Shown here: positions 37,051 through 46,824 of the stretch, piece by piece
Position numbering within the stretch: position 1 is the stretch's first letter
Layout: each line of letters opens with the position of its first letter
Source: Rostratula benghalensis
Lineage: Eukaryota; Chordata; Aves; Charadriiformes; Rostratulidae
DNA: 64,000 nt
Direction: 5' to 3'
Assembly (NCBI GenBank): GCA_013399305.1
Contig: VXAI01000015.1
Location: 3,447,329 to 3,511,328 of the forward strand
Notes under the pieces: model-generated
Seen by the model: only the letters and a program-made list of their open reading frames with translations
Database searches by the model: none
Told to the model about the DNA's origin: nothing
Position numbers and translations under genes: made by a program

Positions 37051-39090
37051 AATTATGGTTGCTTTTGTTCCCGCTCTTCCTGATTTTTAGATGTGGCCTT
37101 AGAATTAACTGTCCTTGGCCAGAGTTAAATGTTCCCCTTAATTGGGCTGAAACTGACAGCTTTGTACAATTTCCTGTAACATCTTTTGCTATTTTTTACC
37201 ATTTGGATTTAGGGAGAAGAAAGAGAAAACATCATTTCATGATGCTTCTCTCTTCGGATAATTTAACCAACCTAAAATTTGTAGCATCTTTGCTGGGATT
37301 TGCACGGTCTAAAGCCAACATACGGCCACCTAACTCTTTTTCTTTGCAATCTTTAGATGCAGTATAATTTATTTTCTTTTCCAGCAGGCTGAAGAGTACA
37401 GGATCTAACTCCTCATACAAGTCAGTCATTAGCAACAGACTATGTTGATCCTGGAACCAAATATAGCAATTACCCAAGAGGTCTTTAAACCGCCTCTTAA
37501 ACAATTATTTGAAGGAGCGGGTTATTTACACAGCCGGTAACAAGCTGTGGGACATTGAATCTTTTATTTGCTGGCCCACTCCTCAGTTAGGTTTGTGCTG
37601 ACTCTTCTTTGTTTGTGCCCTATGATGGAGTGAGTCTGTGCTGCACAGCCAGCTCGATTGCAGTCTCAGAAGGGTGGAGGAATAAATGGACCATAGCAGC
37701 TGAATCCCCTTTTAATTTTTAGCATTCTGCCTTCCACTCAGTGCAGGGAACACAGCGCTTTGTAATTCAGCTCATCACCTTTTCTGTGGTGTTTTCTTCA
37801 TCTTTATGCATGTTGCTAACTGTAGCTGGTCTTTGATATGGTTATGAAATGGCAGTGTGAATTACATCTCACTCCGGATGTATGAAATTTGCACCATTAT
37901 CCCCTTAAGCGTATTAAGAGAACACGAGTCTTTTGTTTTCCACGTAAGGTGATCTTTCAAACATAAAGGAGGAAATGCCTCTTCACGGTCCAGTTCACCT
38001 CTGAACTTCATGAGCTGGGCATCATCACCACGCTTACAGCCCCAGCAGTTCCAGGTACTTTGTAAGGGTGGGTGACCTTTCTCTTCAGCACCGGAGAGAA
38101 ATTCTGCTGCTTCTGTTTTCTACTGCAAACACAAATCCAGAAACTGGCCATGTTCTCCCTGTTTACCTGAATGTATAGGCGAAGCAACAACATGAATGTG
38201 TTGCAAGACAGGATGTTTGCTCTCTGCCACCCTCTCCCTAATAAACAGTTTGGTTTTACACCCCTGAATGGGGTGGCTCTTCCAGAAGAAGGCAGTAGTT
38301 TGTCATTTTCCAAGGTTTGGCTCGAGGAGGAGGATGGGTGAGAGACACAAACATCCCACTGGAAATAAGGCCTATGACTCTTTTTCATAAAGGTGTGAGA
38401 ACATTTCCTTCAGCATTCCTGGAAAAATTCAGGGTATTTGCTTTCTCAGGAGGAATATTTTAAACCTGTTTCTGTTCTGGCAAACTTCCACACAGTGAGT
38501 GGTAAAACCAAGTTGTGCAGCCCAGTGACAGGATAGAGGTCATTTGGTAAAACATGGAGCAATGTGTGTTGGGAAACCACTGACAGGAAGCTGGAGATTG
38601 TGACCTGGAAAAAAACCAAAAAATGCTAAACTAATAAAAGATAAATATTCGATATGTCTTGGTGGAATAAATGGCTTGTTTGGATAATCCATTTGGGATC
38701 TGGAGGGTTTCCTTTGGATAAAAACACTGATAAGAGAGTTATTAGGATTCCCTAGGCAGAAATACCTGAGATGGATTGAGGCTGTGGATGGAAAGATGGA
38801 GGCTCAATGTGAGCTGGCCGGGCAGAACGCAAAAGCAAAGGCAGGAGGAAGCAGTTGCTCCTGCAGGAGTGTGGAGGGGATCCTTGGGAACCAAGGGTTT
38901 ATGATGTGCTGCACTTGCACGTGACATCCTCGGAAAACTCCATGGCTCTCTGTTGTGACAAAGACACCAGGGAGGTGATTTTGTGTTGGACACAATGGGG
39001 ATTTCATTACCAAGGCTGGCAAGAGAGGATAACAGAGACTTTCCTTACTTTCCTCTCAGTGCTTGGAGGCTGCCCAGATCTTGGAAAAAA
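37051..39090. other. Single-copy non-coding DNA
   Basis: No gene is recognised. A 126-codon minus-strand open frame (38008-38388) has no family resemblance. The stretch 38.77-38.95 kb is somewhat GC-richer. Confidence 0.55.
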
Positions 39091-39146
39091 ATCACAGAAT
39101 TGTCTGGGTTGGAAGGGACCCTTGAGATCATCTAGTCCAACCGCCA
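39091..39146 (-). mobile_element. CR1 LINE 3' terminal fragment, antisense
   Basis: The plus strand reads 'atcacagaattgtctgggtt', then 'ggaagggacccttgagatcatctagtccaacc'. This is the reverse complement of the CR1 3' terminus, including the decayed octamer tail (cacagaat). Only about 55 bp is recognisable, so the insertion is severely 5'-truncated or partly deleted. Confidence 0.88.
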
Positions 39147-40179
39147 CAAGGATCACTTCTTCTGCTTCATTGCCTAAGACCATGTGCTCTTGTTCCTCTG
39201 GGGCAGAGATTAATATGTAATGACAAATCACTTTGAACCTGAAAAAAAATATTGATGGTCATCTTTGGCCTGCTATGTTCAGGGTTTAGTAGAGTGCAGT
39301 CTTTTATAAGAAGAAATCTTTGTCCAATGTTTAAATCTATGAGTCGTTCAATGATGAAATACTCTGGAACCATTATAATTTTTAAAAATTAATCATGCAT
39401 TAGACTTTTTGCGCCACTTAATGTAGCAAAGAAAAGGTACTATTTAAATATTACAGGCTTCATTTACTGAAGCTAAATTATTGTTCAAAATCGAGTGCAT
39501 CAATCTCATCCTGAGAGATGTCTGACCTGTATTTGTTTCTGCCACTGGAATAATTATAAAGGAAATTATGCTGTCATTGCTAATTTTGTTATCAGGAAAA
39601 CTTGTAAAGCTCACTGTTCACTGTCCTGAGGTATAGGAGAGCCTTGGAGCTGTGTTAGCACCAAGGCAGAGATTGGCTGAGTATTACCATTTTATTTGTA
39701 TTTTCCTGGACAGCACTTATAAATATACAACCCCCAAGAAACTTAGTTCTTCCCAGCACCTAAAAGATAGTCTAGATCCAGGAACAGGAGTAAGTGTCCA
39801 CACTCACCCGACTTCATCCTGTATAGTGTGTAATCTTATTGATAAAGCAGAATCTGGTTGATATAATAGGTCTCTTATATCTATATATTCTTTGAATGCA
39901 AGGTTCCCAACAAGAATAAATTTAGGCTACTCTTCTTTCTTTCTGCTTTAGCAGATCATCTCTCTTTATGCTGCTTTTCAATAACTTAACTATGATGTGA
40001 CAGAATTGTACACTGTTGTATATAGTTAAAAATGCTATATTAAAAAGTTTATTTTCTCTTACAAAAACCAATTATTTGGTTCTGATTTAATTGAGGTTAT
40101 ACGAGTGTAATTGGTGACAGTTGTCTCTTCAGATATTCCCATACTGTTACAAGATCAATAACTCATTGATCGAAGTGAT
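39147..40179. other. AT-rich single-copy non-coding DNA
   Basis: No gene. Positions 39.39-39.60 kb and onward are AT-rich with few open frames and several TAATTA/AATTAT cores. It could be the flank of the regulatory block that follows. Confidence 0.5.
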
Positions 40180-40345
40180 ATGAGAACTATTAGATTTCAT
40201 GAAGTCGTTAATTAGCAAACTACCAGTAGTGCTTACTGAATCACTAGGGTATTATTGCTTAATTATATGCCTAACTAAGCATACCCTCTGCTCTAATTAG
40301 TGGAAAATGAGTTAAAAATATACAGGATATGGCCTACTTTTGTAC
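40180..40345. promoter_or_regulatory. Candidate homeodomain-rich regulatory block with hairpin
   Basis: It contains GTTAATTAGC, CTTAATTATATGC and CTCTAATTAGTGG within about 100 bp. An interrupted inverted repeat spans 40246-40287: AGGGTAT and GCTTA on the left pair with TAAGC and ATACCCT on the right. The left arm has a 4-nt bulge and the loop is 14 nt. TAATTA is an established homeodomain core. Function as an enhancer is inference. Confidence 0.35.
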
Positions 40346-40989
40346 CCAGTCACAGCTTAACTCATTTTCTTTAATTTCCAGATATTATATCAACTTTATA
40401 AAATATTCAACACATGTGTTTCATAGATCTGCTACCATTAGTCTCGAATTTGTTGATACAGCTTAACTGATCTAGAAGTTTAGAAATTAATATTAATATA
40501 TTGTTTACAAAGACTGCCAGTTGAAAAAGTACTTTAATCATAAATAAAGCATATTAATTTCAAGTGCTTGTGCTCAAATATGATCAAGTGCCCATAGGAA
40601 ATACATTCAGGATGACCAGAGGTGCACTGCAGAACCCCTTTGTGGTTATCAAAGTGTGATTCTTCAACTCTTCCCATAGTAGGCAACATCCACTGAGCAT
40701 CCAAAAGCCTCTCTTGTCACAAGGTTAGCTTTAAATGACACCTGGGAGCTGAAAAGATTTATTCTCTTCAACAGGGTCCGTTGTGATTAGCTGGTAACTT
40801 TCAGCAGGATCTGTCAGCCTCAGCACGTGCTCGGTGTGAGGGAGACTGAAATCAGAATTCTGCCTGCCTTGTTTGTGTTGAATATGGTTTGGGTTCTGTT
40901 ATTGTTTTATTCTGTTTGCTTTGGTTAACATCTGTTTACAAACAGTAGGATTTTCAGGTGATCTTAGTTCTGAAATTCAAGCTCTCTTC
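40346..40989. other. AT-rich single-copy non-coding DNA
   Basis: No gene or repeat is recognised. Sequence is AT-rich to about 40.56 kb, then of average composition. Confidence 0.55.
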
Positions 40990-41125
40990 CTGGTTGTACC
41001 TCCATTTACTAATCTGTAAAATAAGAGTATCCATCCCAGAGGACACTTAGGAGGTTCATGCGATATTCTAGGTATCTTTGCCTACTGGCTAGAAGTTATT
41101 TAAGAAATGTAAAGTGCAATCAATG
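40990..41125 (+). mobile_element. MIR-like SINE fragment (core/3' part)
   Basis: 'cctccatttactaatctgta' followed by 'aaataagagtatccatccca' matches the MIR core 'cctcagtttcctcatctgtaaaatggggataat'. About 50 nt later 'gttatttaagaaatgtaaagtgc' matches the MIR 3' segment 'aatatatgtaaagtgcttag'. Order and spacing fit. The head is not recognisable. Confidence 0.65.
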
Positions 41126-42413
41126 AATGAGAAAAAATGATGGAAAAAAAGAGTTCACTTGAGGCTATTAAAACCAAAGGTACCACCTCTGACCTCAGAA
41201 GTGCCTGAACTGCAGATCACTGAAGGCTGAGATAAGTATGGTGAGGCCTGTGCCTTGTTCTTATAGACTTCCTCAGGCATTTGCTGCTGCAGACAGAATT
41301 CTTGGCTAAGAGGGTCTTTGATCTGACCTGGCCCAGACATCACAGTGTAATTAATGCTTGTCAGAGCCTGCAGCAATATGTAATCCACTGCAGTCCTGGT
41401 GCTGGATCTGGGCTACTGGGTGGCCTACTGTCTAAATAATGTAAATAATGTAAATTAGTGTCTCCACTGAAATTGTACTTAAGCACTGAAGTTAAAGGAG
41501 CTTCCTTCACCAACACCAGCTGATAATTTGGCCCAGAAACATGAGACTGTACCAGAAGGACACTTTTTTTCATAAAAGGTTTTCATATGGGTGCATGCAG
41601 GCTGTCAGCTATAAAATTAGAATGGATCATATAGATATAAACCTAGTGTGAATAAATTTTCTTTCCTGAAATGAACATTTTAAGTATGCTCATGCTCTTT
41701 TCATTTTAAATATTTTGATAATAATTTTAGTTTTGTCTTGTGAATGTGTAGCAACTCTTTTTCAGTGTGAAGTCTTCTTTACTATAGCAGGTTTGATATA
41801 AAGCTTAACTTCTACACAGACAAAAATGACTTTTAAAAATGCACATCCCAAACTGAAGGGTTCAATGACTCTATTTACATAGGAATCCCCAGTAATTAAG
41901 ACAAAACAAACTTGACAGCATGGAATTAAGCATGACAATAGGAAATCAAATAAAATCTCTAAGTATCAGGACAGAGTGAGGGTGAGAGATGCTAGAAATT
42001 TGTTCTGAGGGAATTGATGTAGTCAGCTTGAGTGAGGAATATAAACCCAGTGATGTGTGGATACTCCTGCCTGAACAGCACATAACTCCTGTATGATCAG
42101 AGCAATAAAATCAGTTCCCTTAAGGTAATCCTGCTGCGCATCTTCCAGTGCGTATTGTCAGGACAGGCCACTGAAATGGCACACTTGTGAATGCTTCATT
42201 TTCCTCTCTCATTCTCCACCTCCACACGTATTGAGAGCTTTCTTCCCACTCGTTCCCTGTAGGGGACTGCAGCAGATGCATAACCTGGTGCTGGCCCAGC
42301 ACTAGGAAATTGTGAAGCCGTCTCACCGTGAAGATTTCTGAGCAGAGATTCTGTGTGGAGGAGCAAAACAACGAGCTAAACCTAAGTTCAAAGAGCTAGT
42401 GATCCCTGCCAGA
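41126..42413. other. Single-copy non-coding DNA
   Basis: No gene is recognised. A short 9-bp periodic run (TAAATAATG, about 2.6 copies) lies at 41433-41456. Confidence 0.55.
41433..41456. repeat. Short tandem repeat, 9-bp unit TAAATAATG
   Basis: Two exact copies and a partial third are present. Low-complexity AT-rich. Confidence 0.75.
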
Positions 42414-42528
42414 GGCTGGACAAGGTCCTGAGCAGCAACCTGCTCTCTTCAGCCCCACTTTGAGCAGAGAGTTTGCAGGTGATGATCTGCAGAGGTCCCT
42501 TCTGACCTCCACTATTCTGTGATTCTGT
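42414..42528 (+). mobile_element. CR1 LINE 3' fragment
   Basis: 'ggctggacaaggtcctgagcagcaacctgctct', then 'gatgatctgcagaggtccct', 'tctgacctccactattctgtgattctgt'. This is the CR1 3' end in sense orientation with a decayed octamer tail (ATTCTGTGATTCTGT). The minus-strand open frame crossing it is accidental. Confidence 0.9.
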
Positions 42529-43656
42529 AAAATGAGGCCTATTAGTGTGCATGTCACAGCGAGTTTTCTTGGTGTGACAGAACATCTCCTGACAGGAGTA
42601 CAGAAAGAATTTAGGCTCCTCTAGAGAAGTTGGTTGCTTATTACAAGCATCTTGGTATATACGGCAAATGCCTGTGGGGAGATGAGCAACTCTGTTACTG
42701 TCTGCTGGCAATAACACATTTCTGCAAGTAGTTTTATTGCCATCAGTCATATTTCCCTTAAGTGTGCTCAAGGGGCAAACAAGTCTTGAATATCCAGGAA
42801 ATGTACTAATGTACTGGTGTAGAAGCAAACTTCTTCACTAGTAACTTCTGACACTTAAAAATGACACCATGAACATACATCTGTGCTGCCACCCTCACAA
42901 AAAGCATTCCAGGGAACTGGAACAATCCCTTTCTGCATAAATCCTTCTTTCCCATTAGCTAGATTTCAAGTTTTCCAAAAGTCCTGAGTCGTACTGATCT
43001 CAAACAGGCGAAACATATTCCACAAGAATTCCCTAAATTACTCATGTCTGACATGTTTTTATGCAAGTTTCACATTAGCAAGCTCAGAAGCCTCTCTAGA
43101 ATGTCTGATGCATGACCATTCCTATACACACCAGCCCCAAACCCTTTCCAGCGTGTACCTTTCACAAAAGGGCCTGCTGTCCCGATTTACAAATTGTGAG
43201 GTGTATGAACACTGCTCCAGCTGCAAAGCCCTGGCCTAAAACCCTATGCAGGTCAGCTCTGAAACACATTCCATTATCTCCTTGTGACCATTTGACCTCG
43301 TAAGTTTACTTGAAAATCTGGTCACTTAATGGTTATAAACAAGTAGAATGCGGAATGTCTTGAAATCTGGAGATCTTTTAAAGTTTTGTTCCAAGCTGTC
43401 TAATCTCCAGCATCAAAGAAGGAGTCAGCTTTTAAATCTGAACCTCAGACAACACTGTCTACATAGTCATGAATTTCAGATACTTTGAAGAAGGTCATTG
43501 TCAGGAAATCCTGAAACGAGTCTCTGGGACTGAGTTCAGAATCCCTGGGTAATACCAGCTTCAAGAACATCTTAAATGAACAGTTTATCAAGGAACATGT
43601 CTGCTCCACATAGCAAGTTCCCCACAGAAGGTATTTGACTTTGCAAGCCAACCCCT

Positions 43657-43708
43657 AAATTTATTTGGACAAAATGTACAATAAATTTATTTGGACAAAA
43701 CATACAAT
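43657..43708 (+). repeat. 26-bp tandem duplication, two copies
   Basis: 'aaatttatttggacaaaatg' plus 'tacaat' is followed directly by the same 26-bp unit with two substitutions (tg to ca). A local duplication of moderate age. Confidence 0.92.
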
Positions 43709-44465
43709 ATCCAAAATAGCAGGGAAGCCATTGGAATGACTGACTTTGAAGAACAGTGAACAAAAGCATGACTTGTGCGCTGAGGTTTTGCAGCTTGACA
43801 CACCCAGGAAACTCACAGAGCTTTATGTGGCTTCATTAATGCAAGCAGGGGAAGGTGACAATGTCACTTCCATTATAAAAGGAGTTGAAAGGACATCTAA
43901 AAGCATATGGGCAGTGCCTATACAATTCATATGAGAGGAGATATCTGAAAGTTTAAGGAAGCAACCGCTCAGTCTGCCCACCCACCCTCCTTCCCTTTGA
44001 ACGGTGGGAAAGTGCGTGCCACACAGCTACTGAGATTTCTGACATCAGCAGCCTTCCTGAAAGATTTCCAGTGTAGATACATCATATTTGTCACTATTTT
44101 TCCCAGAGGTCCTTGGGAAAATATCTCTTTCACATGGTTTTCTTAACAAGTTTGTGAGCTTTCGTTATCTGTTGAAGTCAGCTGTAAAAACTCAGTGTTG
44201 GTTTTAAGCACACACTAATGGTATTTGGTTTGGCATTAAGATGTTATGCCAACCTCTGGAAGCAGAGACCATTCCGTAGCTGTGGAGGTGGGTGGGTTAC
44301 ACTGACAGATGGCTTTTCTGGAATGAGGAGCTCTCAAGCTGCTGGCTAAAACGATATCAGTGTTGCTTCTGGCCAAATGCAGTGCAGTCTGGTTGGTCAG
44401 GGATGAGTCTCCTTTCTTGCCTTGGCGCACCGTGTGTGCAAGCAGATTATTGGAAAAGGCAATGG

Positions 44466-44518
44466 CTTGACTAAGAAATATGTTGTCATATTGTAAATAC
44501 TTGACTGAGAAATATGTT
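44466..44518 (+). repeat. Spaced direct repeat, 19-bp unit
   Basis: CTTGACTAAGAAATATGTT (44466-44484) recurs with one change at 44500-44518, giving a period of 34 bp. Confidence 0.85.
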
Positions 44519-45177
44519 CATTTTTATTGTCTGAAATAAAAGAATTAATATCTAAATATATTTGGTTGTATTTGGTTTTAAATGTATTTGGTTTGCATAG
44601 TTTAATGATATAATTTGTAGCTATTTGTTTATCATTTCTCTCTTGATAATTCAGAGGAAAAAAAATAGTTTATTTATCACAACAGGTAGGTCCTCAATTT
44701 CCACTCAATTCAAGTCTTTTAGAAGACAAATAATTTCCTTCGTCTCCAATTCACAGGAAAGATAAACACAATCTTGCCTACCTGTAATTGCACTGATAAA
44801 CTGTGTATATATGTGGCCTCAGATAAAAGTATCACATCTGTTTTAGTGACTCCATCTCTATGAAGATTACCTTATTTATTTCTAACCATATGAATTTGAC
44901 AGTATTCCCTTTAGATTTCTATTCTACAGCAAGTCAATAATCTTTGAAAAATGCATTTCTATGCATTTTTGCAATCCTGCATGACAGGCTTGATAAGGTA
45001 TACTATTAGAATGGAGTTTAAGCATTTGAGGAAATTTCAAGGACATCTGCTAGGGTGGAAGAGACATCTTGCTTTTCTCTGTCCAGTGGATATTATTAGG
45101 TGCATGTATGTCATGGATTAGTAATATTTAAAACTATTTGCAATGTCATGTTGTCTTTAAATTGTTGCTATGAATAT

Positions 45178-45203
45178 ATGCCTAGAAACTATGCCTAGAA
45201 ACT
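45178..45203 (+). repeat. 13-bp tandem duplication, two exact copies
   Basis: ATGCCTAGAAACT is repeated immediately. It lies about 32 bp upstream of the long (CCTT)n tract. Confidence 0.92.
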
Positions 45204-45235
45204 TACAACTGGGCTTTATAAATTAAAGCAGTGCT

Positions 45236-45421
45236 CCTTCCTTCCTTCCTTCCTTCCTTCCTTCCTTCCTTCCTTCCTTCCTTCCTTCCTTCCTTCCTTC
45301 CTTCCTTCCTTCCTTCCTTCCTTCCTTCCNTCCTTCCTTCCTTCCTTCCTTCCTTCCTTCCTTCCTTCCTTCCTTCCTTCCTTCCTTCCTTCCTTCCTTC
45401 CTTCCTTCCTCCCTCCCTCCC
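45236..45421. repeat. (CCTT)n microsatellite, about 43 units, with ambiguous base
   Basis: An essentially pure CCTT tetranucleotide array runs to about 45409 and ends in three CCCT-type units. Position 45330 is N, but the 4-bp phase is retained across it, so it looks like a single ambiguous base (expected T) and not a gap. The opposite strand is (GGAA)n, the core of ETS-family binding sites. Long open frames through it on both strands translate to simple tetrapeptide repeats and are not genes. Confidence 0.98.
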
Positions 45422-45777
45422 TTCTTTTTCCTGTTGCTTTATCCTGGTAATTAATGTTGATGGAGACTTCCCATTGTTTTCTCCTGGAGTCTGTTTCATA
45501 GTCATATGGACCTTAGACAATTGTTGCTGGAGTTCAGCATCAAGGTTTCTGTCTTTTTCTTGGTGTCCTTACATTACTCTTGGTTGCGTGCTCCCTGATC
45601 CCCTTCCCCAAGTTCCAGATGCCTGTCAGTGCATCCCTCAGAAGTGTTGGGTTACCTTGGAGCGATGTTTATAGTTGGGTGGGAGGAGCAGACGCACAAG
45701 CTGTCCATACCCCAGGCAGAGTTTTGCCCTCCCCAGGCAGTGCAGTTTGTCAAGGAATCATTTAACTTTTTTTCTGG
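45422..45777. other. Non-coding spacer in repeat-dense patch
   Basis: No gene is recognised; open frames continue out of the microsatellite and are artefacts of it. Confidence 0.6.
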
Positions 45778-45806
45778 TTTTTTTTTTTATTATTATTATT
45801 TATTTA
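45778..45806. repeat. Oligo-T followed by (TTA)n
   Basis: A T run and about five ATT/TTA units. On the minus strand this reads as TAAATAA..AAAA and could be the A-rich tail of the adjacent minus-strand SINE. Confidence 0.85.
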
Positions 45807-45940
45807 TGTGGGAATCTAAAAGGTGCATACACTTCCTGACAGGTGTCTGCACATAAATGAACTGCATCCCAAGCAAATTTCTAGAGGCTGGAATTGAGCC
45901 CAAGAGTCTTTGTATTCAATCCTAGACTGCACTACCTTCT
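45807..45940 (-). mobile_element. tRNA-derived SINE (MIR-like), antisense
   Basis: On the minus strand from 45940 downward: TAGTGCAGTCT (A-box-like, one mismatch), then after about 30 nt GGCTCAATTCC (B box, one mismatch to GGTTCRANNCC), then 'agcctct'. About 100 bp of body follows, ending at the A-rich tract 45806-45778. The head order matches pol III promoters of tRNA-derived SINEs and the 'actcctgggttcaattcccagctct' head of amniote MIR copies. The A-rich tail is unusual for MIR, so a different SINE family is possible. Confidence 0.5.
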
Positions 45941-46679
45941 AGTGGCATTTTACAATATTTCCTCCCTTTTAACTTTTTAGCACTTGGTGTACAGCTAAGC
46001 TAAGCAAAGGTAGCTTTTCAGTTTCTAATGCGGTGTGAAGCTTTTATTTTCTCCAAAGCAGTAAAAATAGCATGCCAAAAATCTCATTCTGTTTCATGGA
46101 CTTTGTTCCCATCAACCTGTAACTGAAATTTCAAAAAATGTATTTGCTGTCTTTTAATGGCAGTCTGTGTATCACAGAATCTGAGTTATGTAAATGAATT
46201 CATCATTGATAGTTAGACTTAATAATGGAAAGGTTTGCTGAAATGTGAACAGGAGTTCTCCAAATATGAAGCTGAAGTTAGAAGCATTGAAGTGTTTAAG
46301 AGTCTGTGAAGTGATGTTGGAATAGATACTTGCTTGGTAGTGGTTTCATTTTACTTTGTGAGTTATTTTTCTGCAAACCAGAAATAATGATAAATTATAA
46401 ACCCAATTGGTTTATATCAAATTATAATGAGAGTATTTCAGGCTGTGTTCTGCATGGATGAGAGTGCAGGAACACTGAACTAACTGCAAACGTATTTGTA
46501 AGGGATTGGATTCTGGCTCAGCTTTTCAGCTTGTGCATGGCAATTTACAGATAGCCCAGGACTGAGCTGATGCACCAGTTCCAGCTGAGCACAGGTTCTG
46601 CTTGAGAGTGACCCACTGCTGGCCTCTTGATTATTAAACCGTCTTTTGACCCAGAAGAGGCAAGAAGCATAAGAATTTC
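45941..46679. other. Single-copy non-coding DNA
   Basis: No gene is recognised. The 46.48-46.66 kb stretch is of average composition and may contain further decayed repeat that I cannot assign. Confidence 0.5.
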
Positions 46680-46824
46680 CCCCATTCCTGAATGTATTTA
46701 AGAGTGGTTTAGATGTGGTGTTGGGAGATATGGTGTAGGGGAGGACTTTGTAGAGTAGGGCTGATGGTTGAACTCGATGATCCCAAGGGTCTCTTCCAAC
46801 CTGAATGATTCTATGATTCTATGA
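46680..46824 (+). mobile_element. CR1 LINE 3' fragment with intact octamer tail
   Basis: 'aatgtatttaagagtggttt', then 'agatgtggtgttgggagata', then 'ggttgaactcgatgatccca', then 'gggtctcttccaacctgaatgattctatgattctatga'. The two exact terminal octamers (ATTCTATG) are the CR1 hallmark. Only about 145 bp is present; it is strongly 5'-truncated. It has the best preserved tail of the five CR1 copies in the window. Confidence 0.95.

Larger units (their letters stand above)
42529..45177. other. Single-copy non-coding DNA with small duplications
   Basis: No gene is recognised. Local duplications occur at 43657-43708 and 44466-44518, and three TATTTGGTT copies lie at about 44559-44595, showing repeated replication-slippage events. 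AT-rich from 44.5 to 45.2 kb. Confidence 0.55.

Noticed and set aside
38008..38388. 126-codon minus-strand frame
   Set aside because: No recognisable domain or splice context; a length expected by chance in 64 kb.
40249..40270. Seed-like similarity to miR-137 (TTATTGCTTAA)
   Set aside because: The match stops after 11 nt and the required hairpin arm is absent. The local hairpin has different pairing.
42388..42828. 146-codon minus-strand frame
   Set aside because: It partly reads the CR1 3' fragment antisense and otherwise resembles no protein; chance frame.
42880..43300. Possible LTR or decayed transposon
   Set aside because: Some phrases looked repeat-like, but no TG..CA termini, polyadenylation/primer-site pair or family match could be identified.
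45203..45674. Open frames of 105 and 147 codons through the CCTT array
   Set aside because: Translation of a tetranucleotide repeat gives repeating tetrapeptides on both strands; not a gene.
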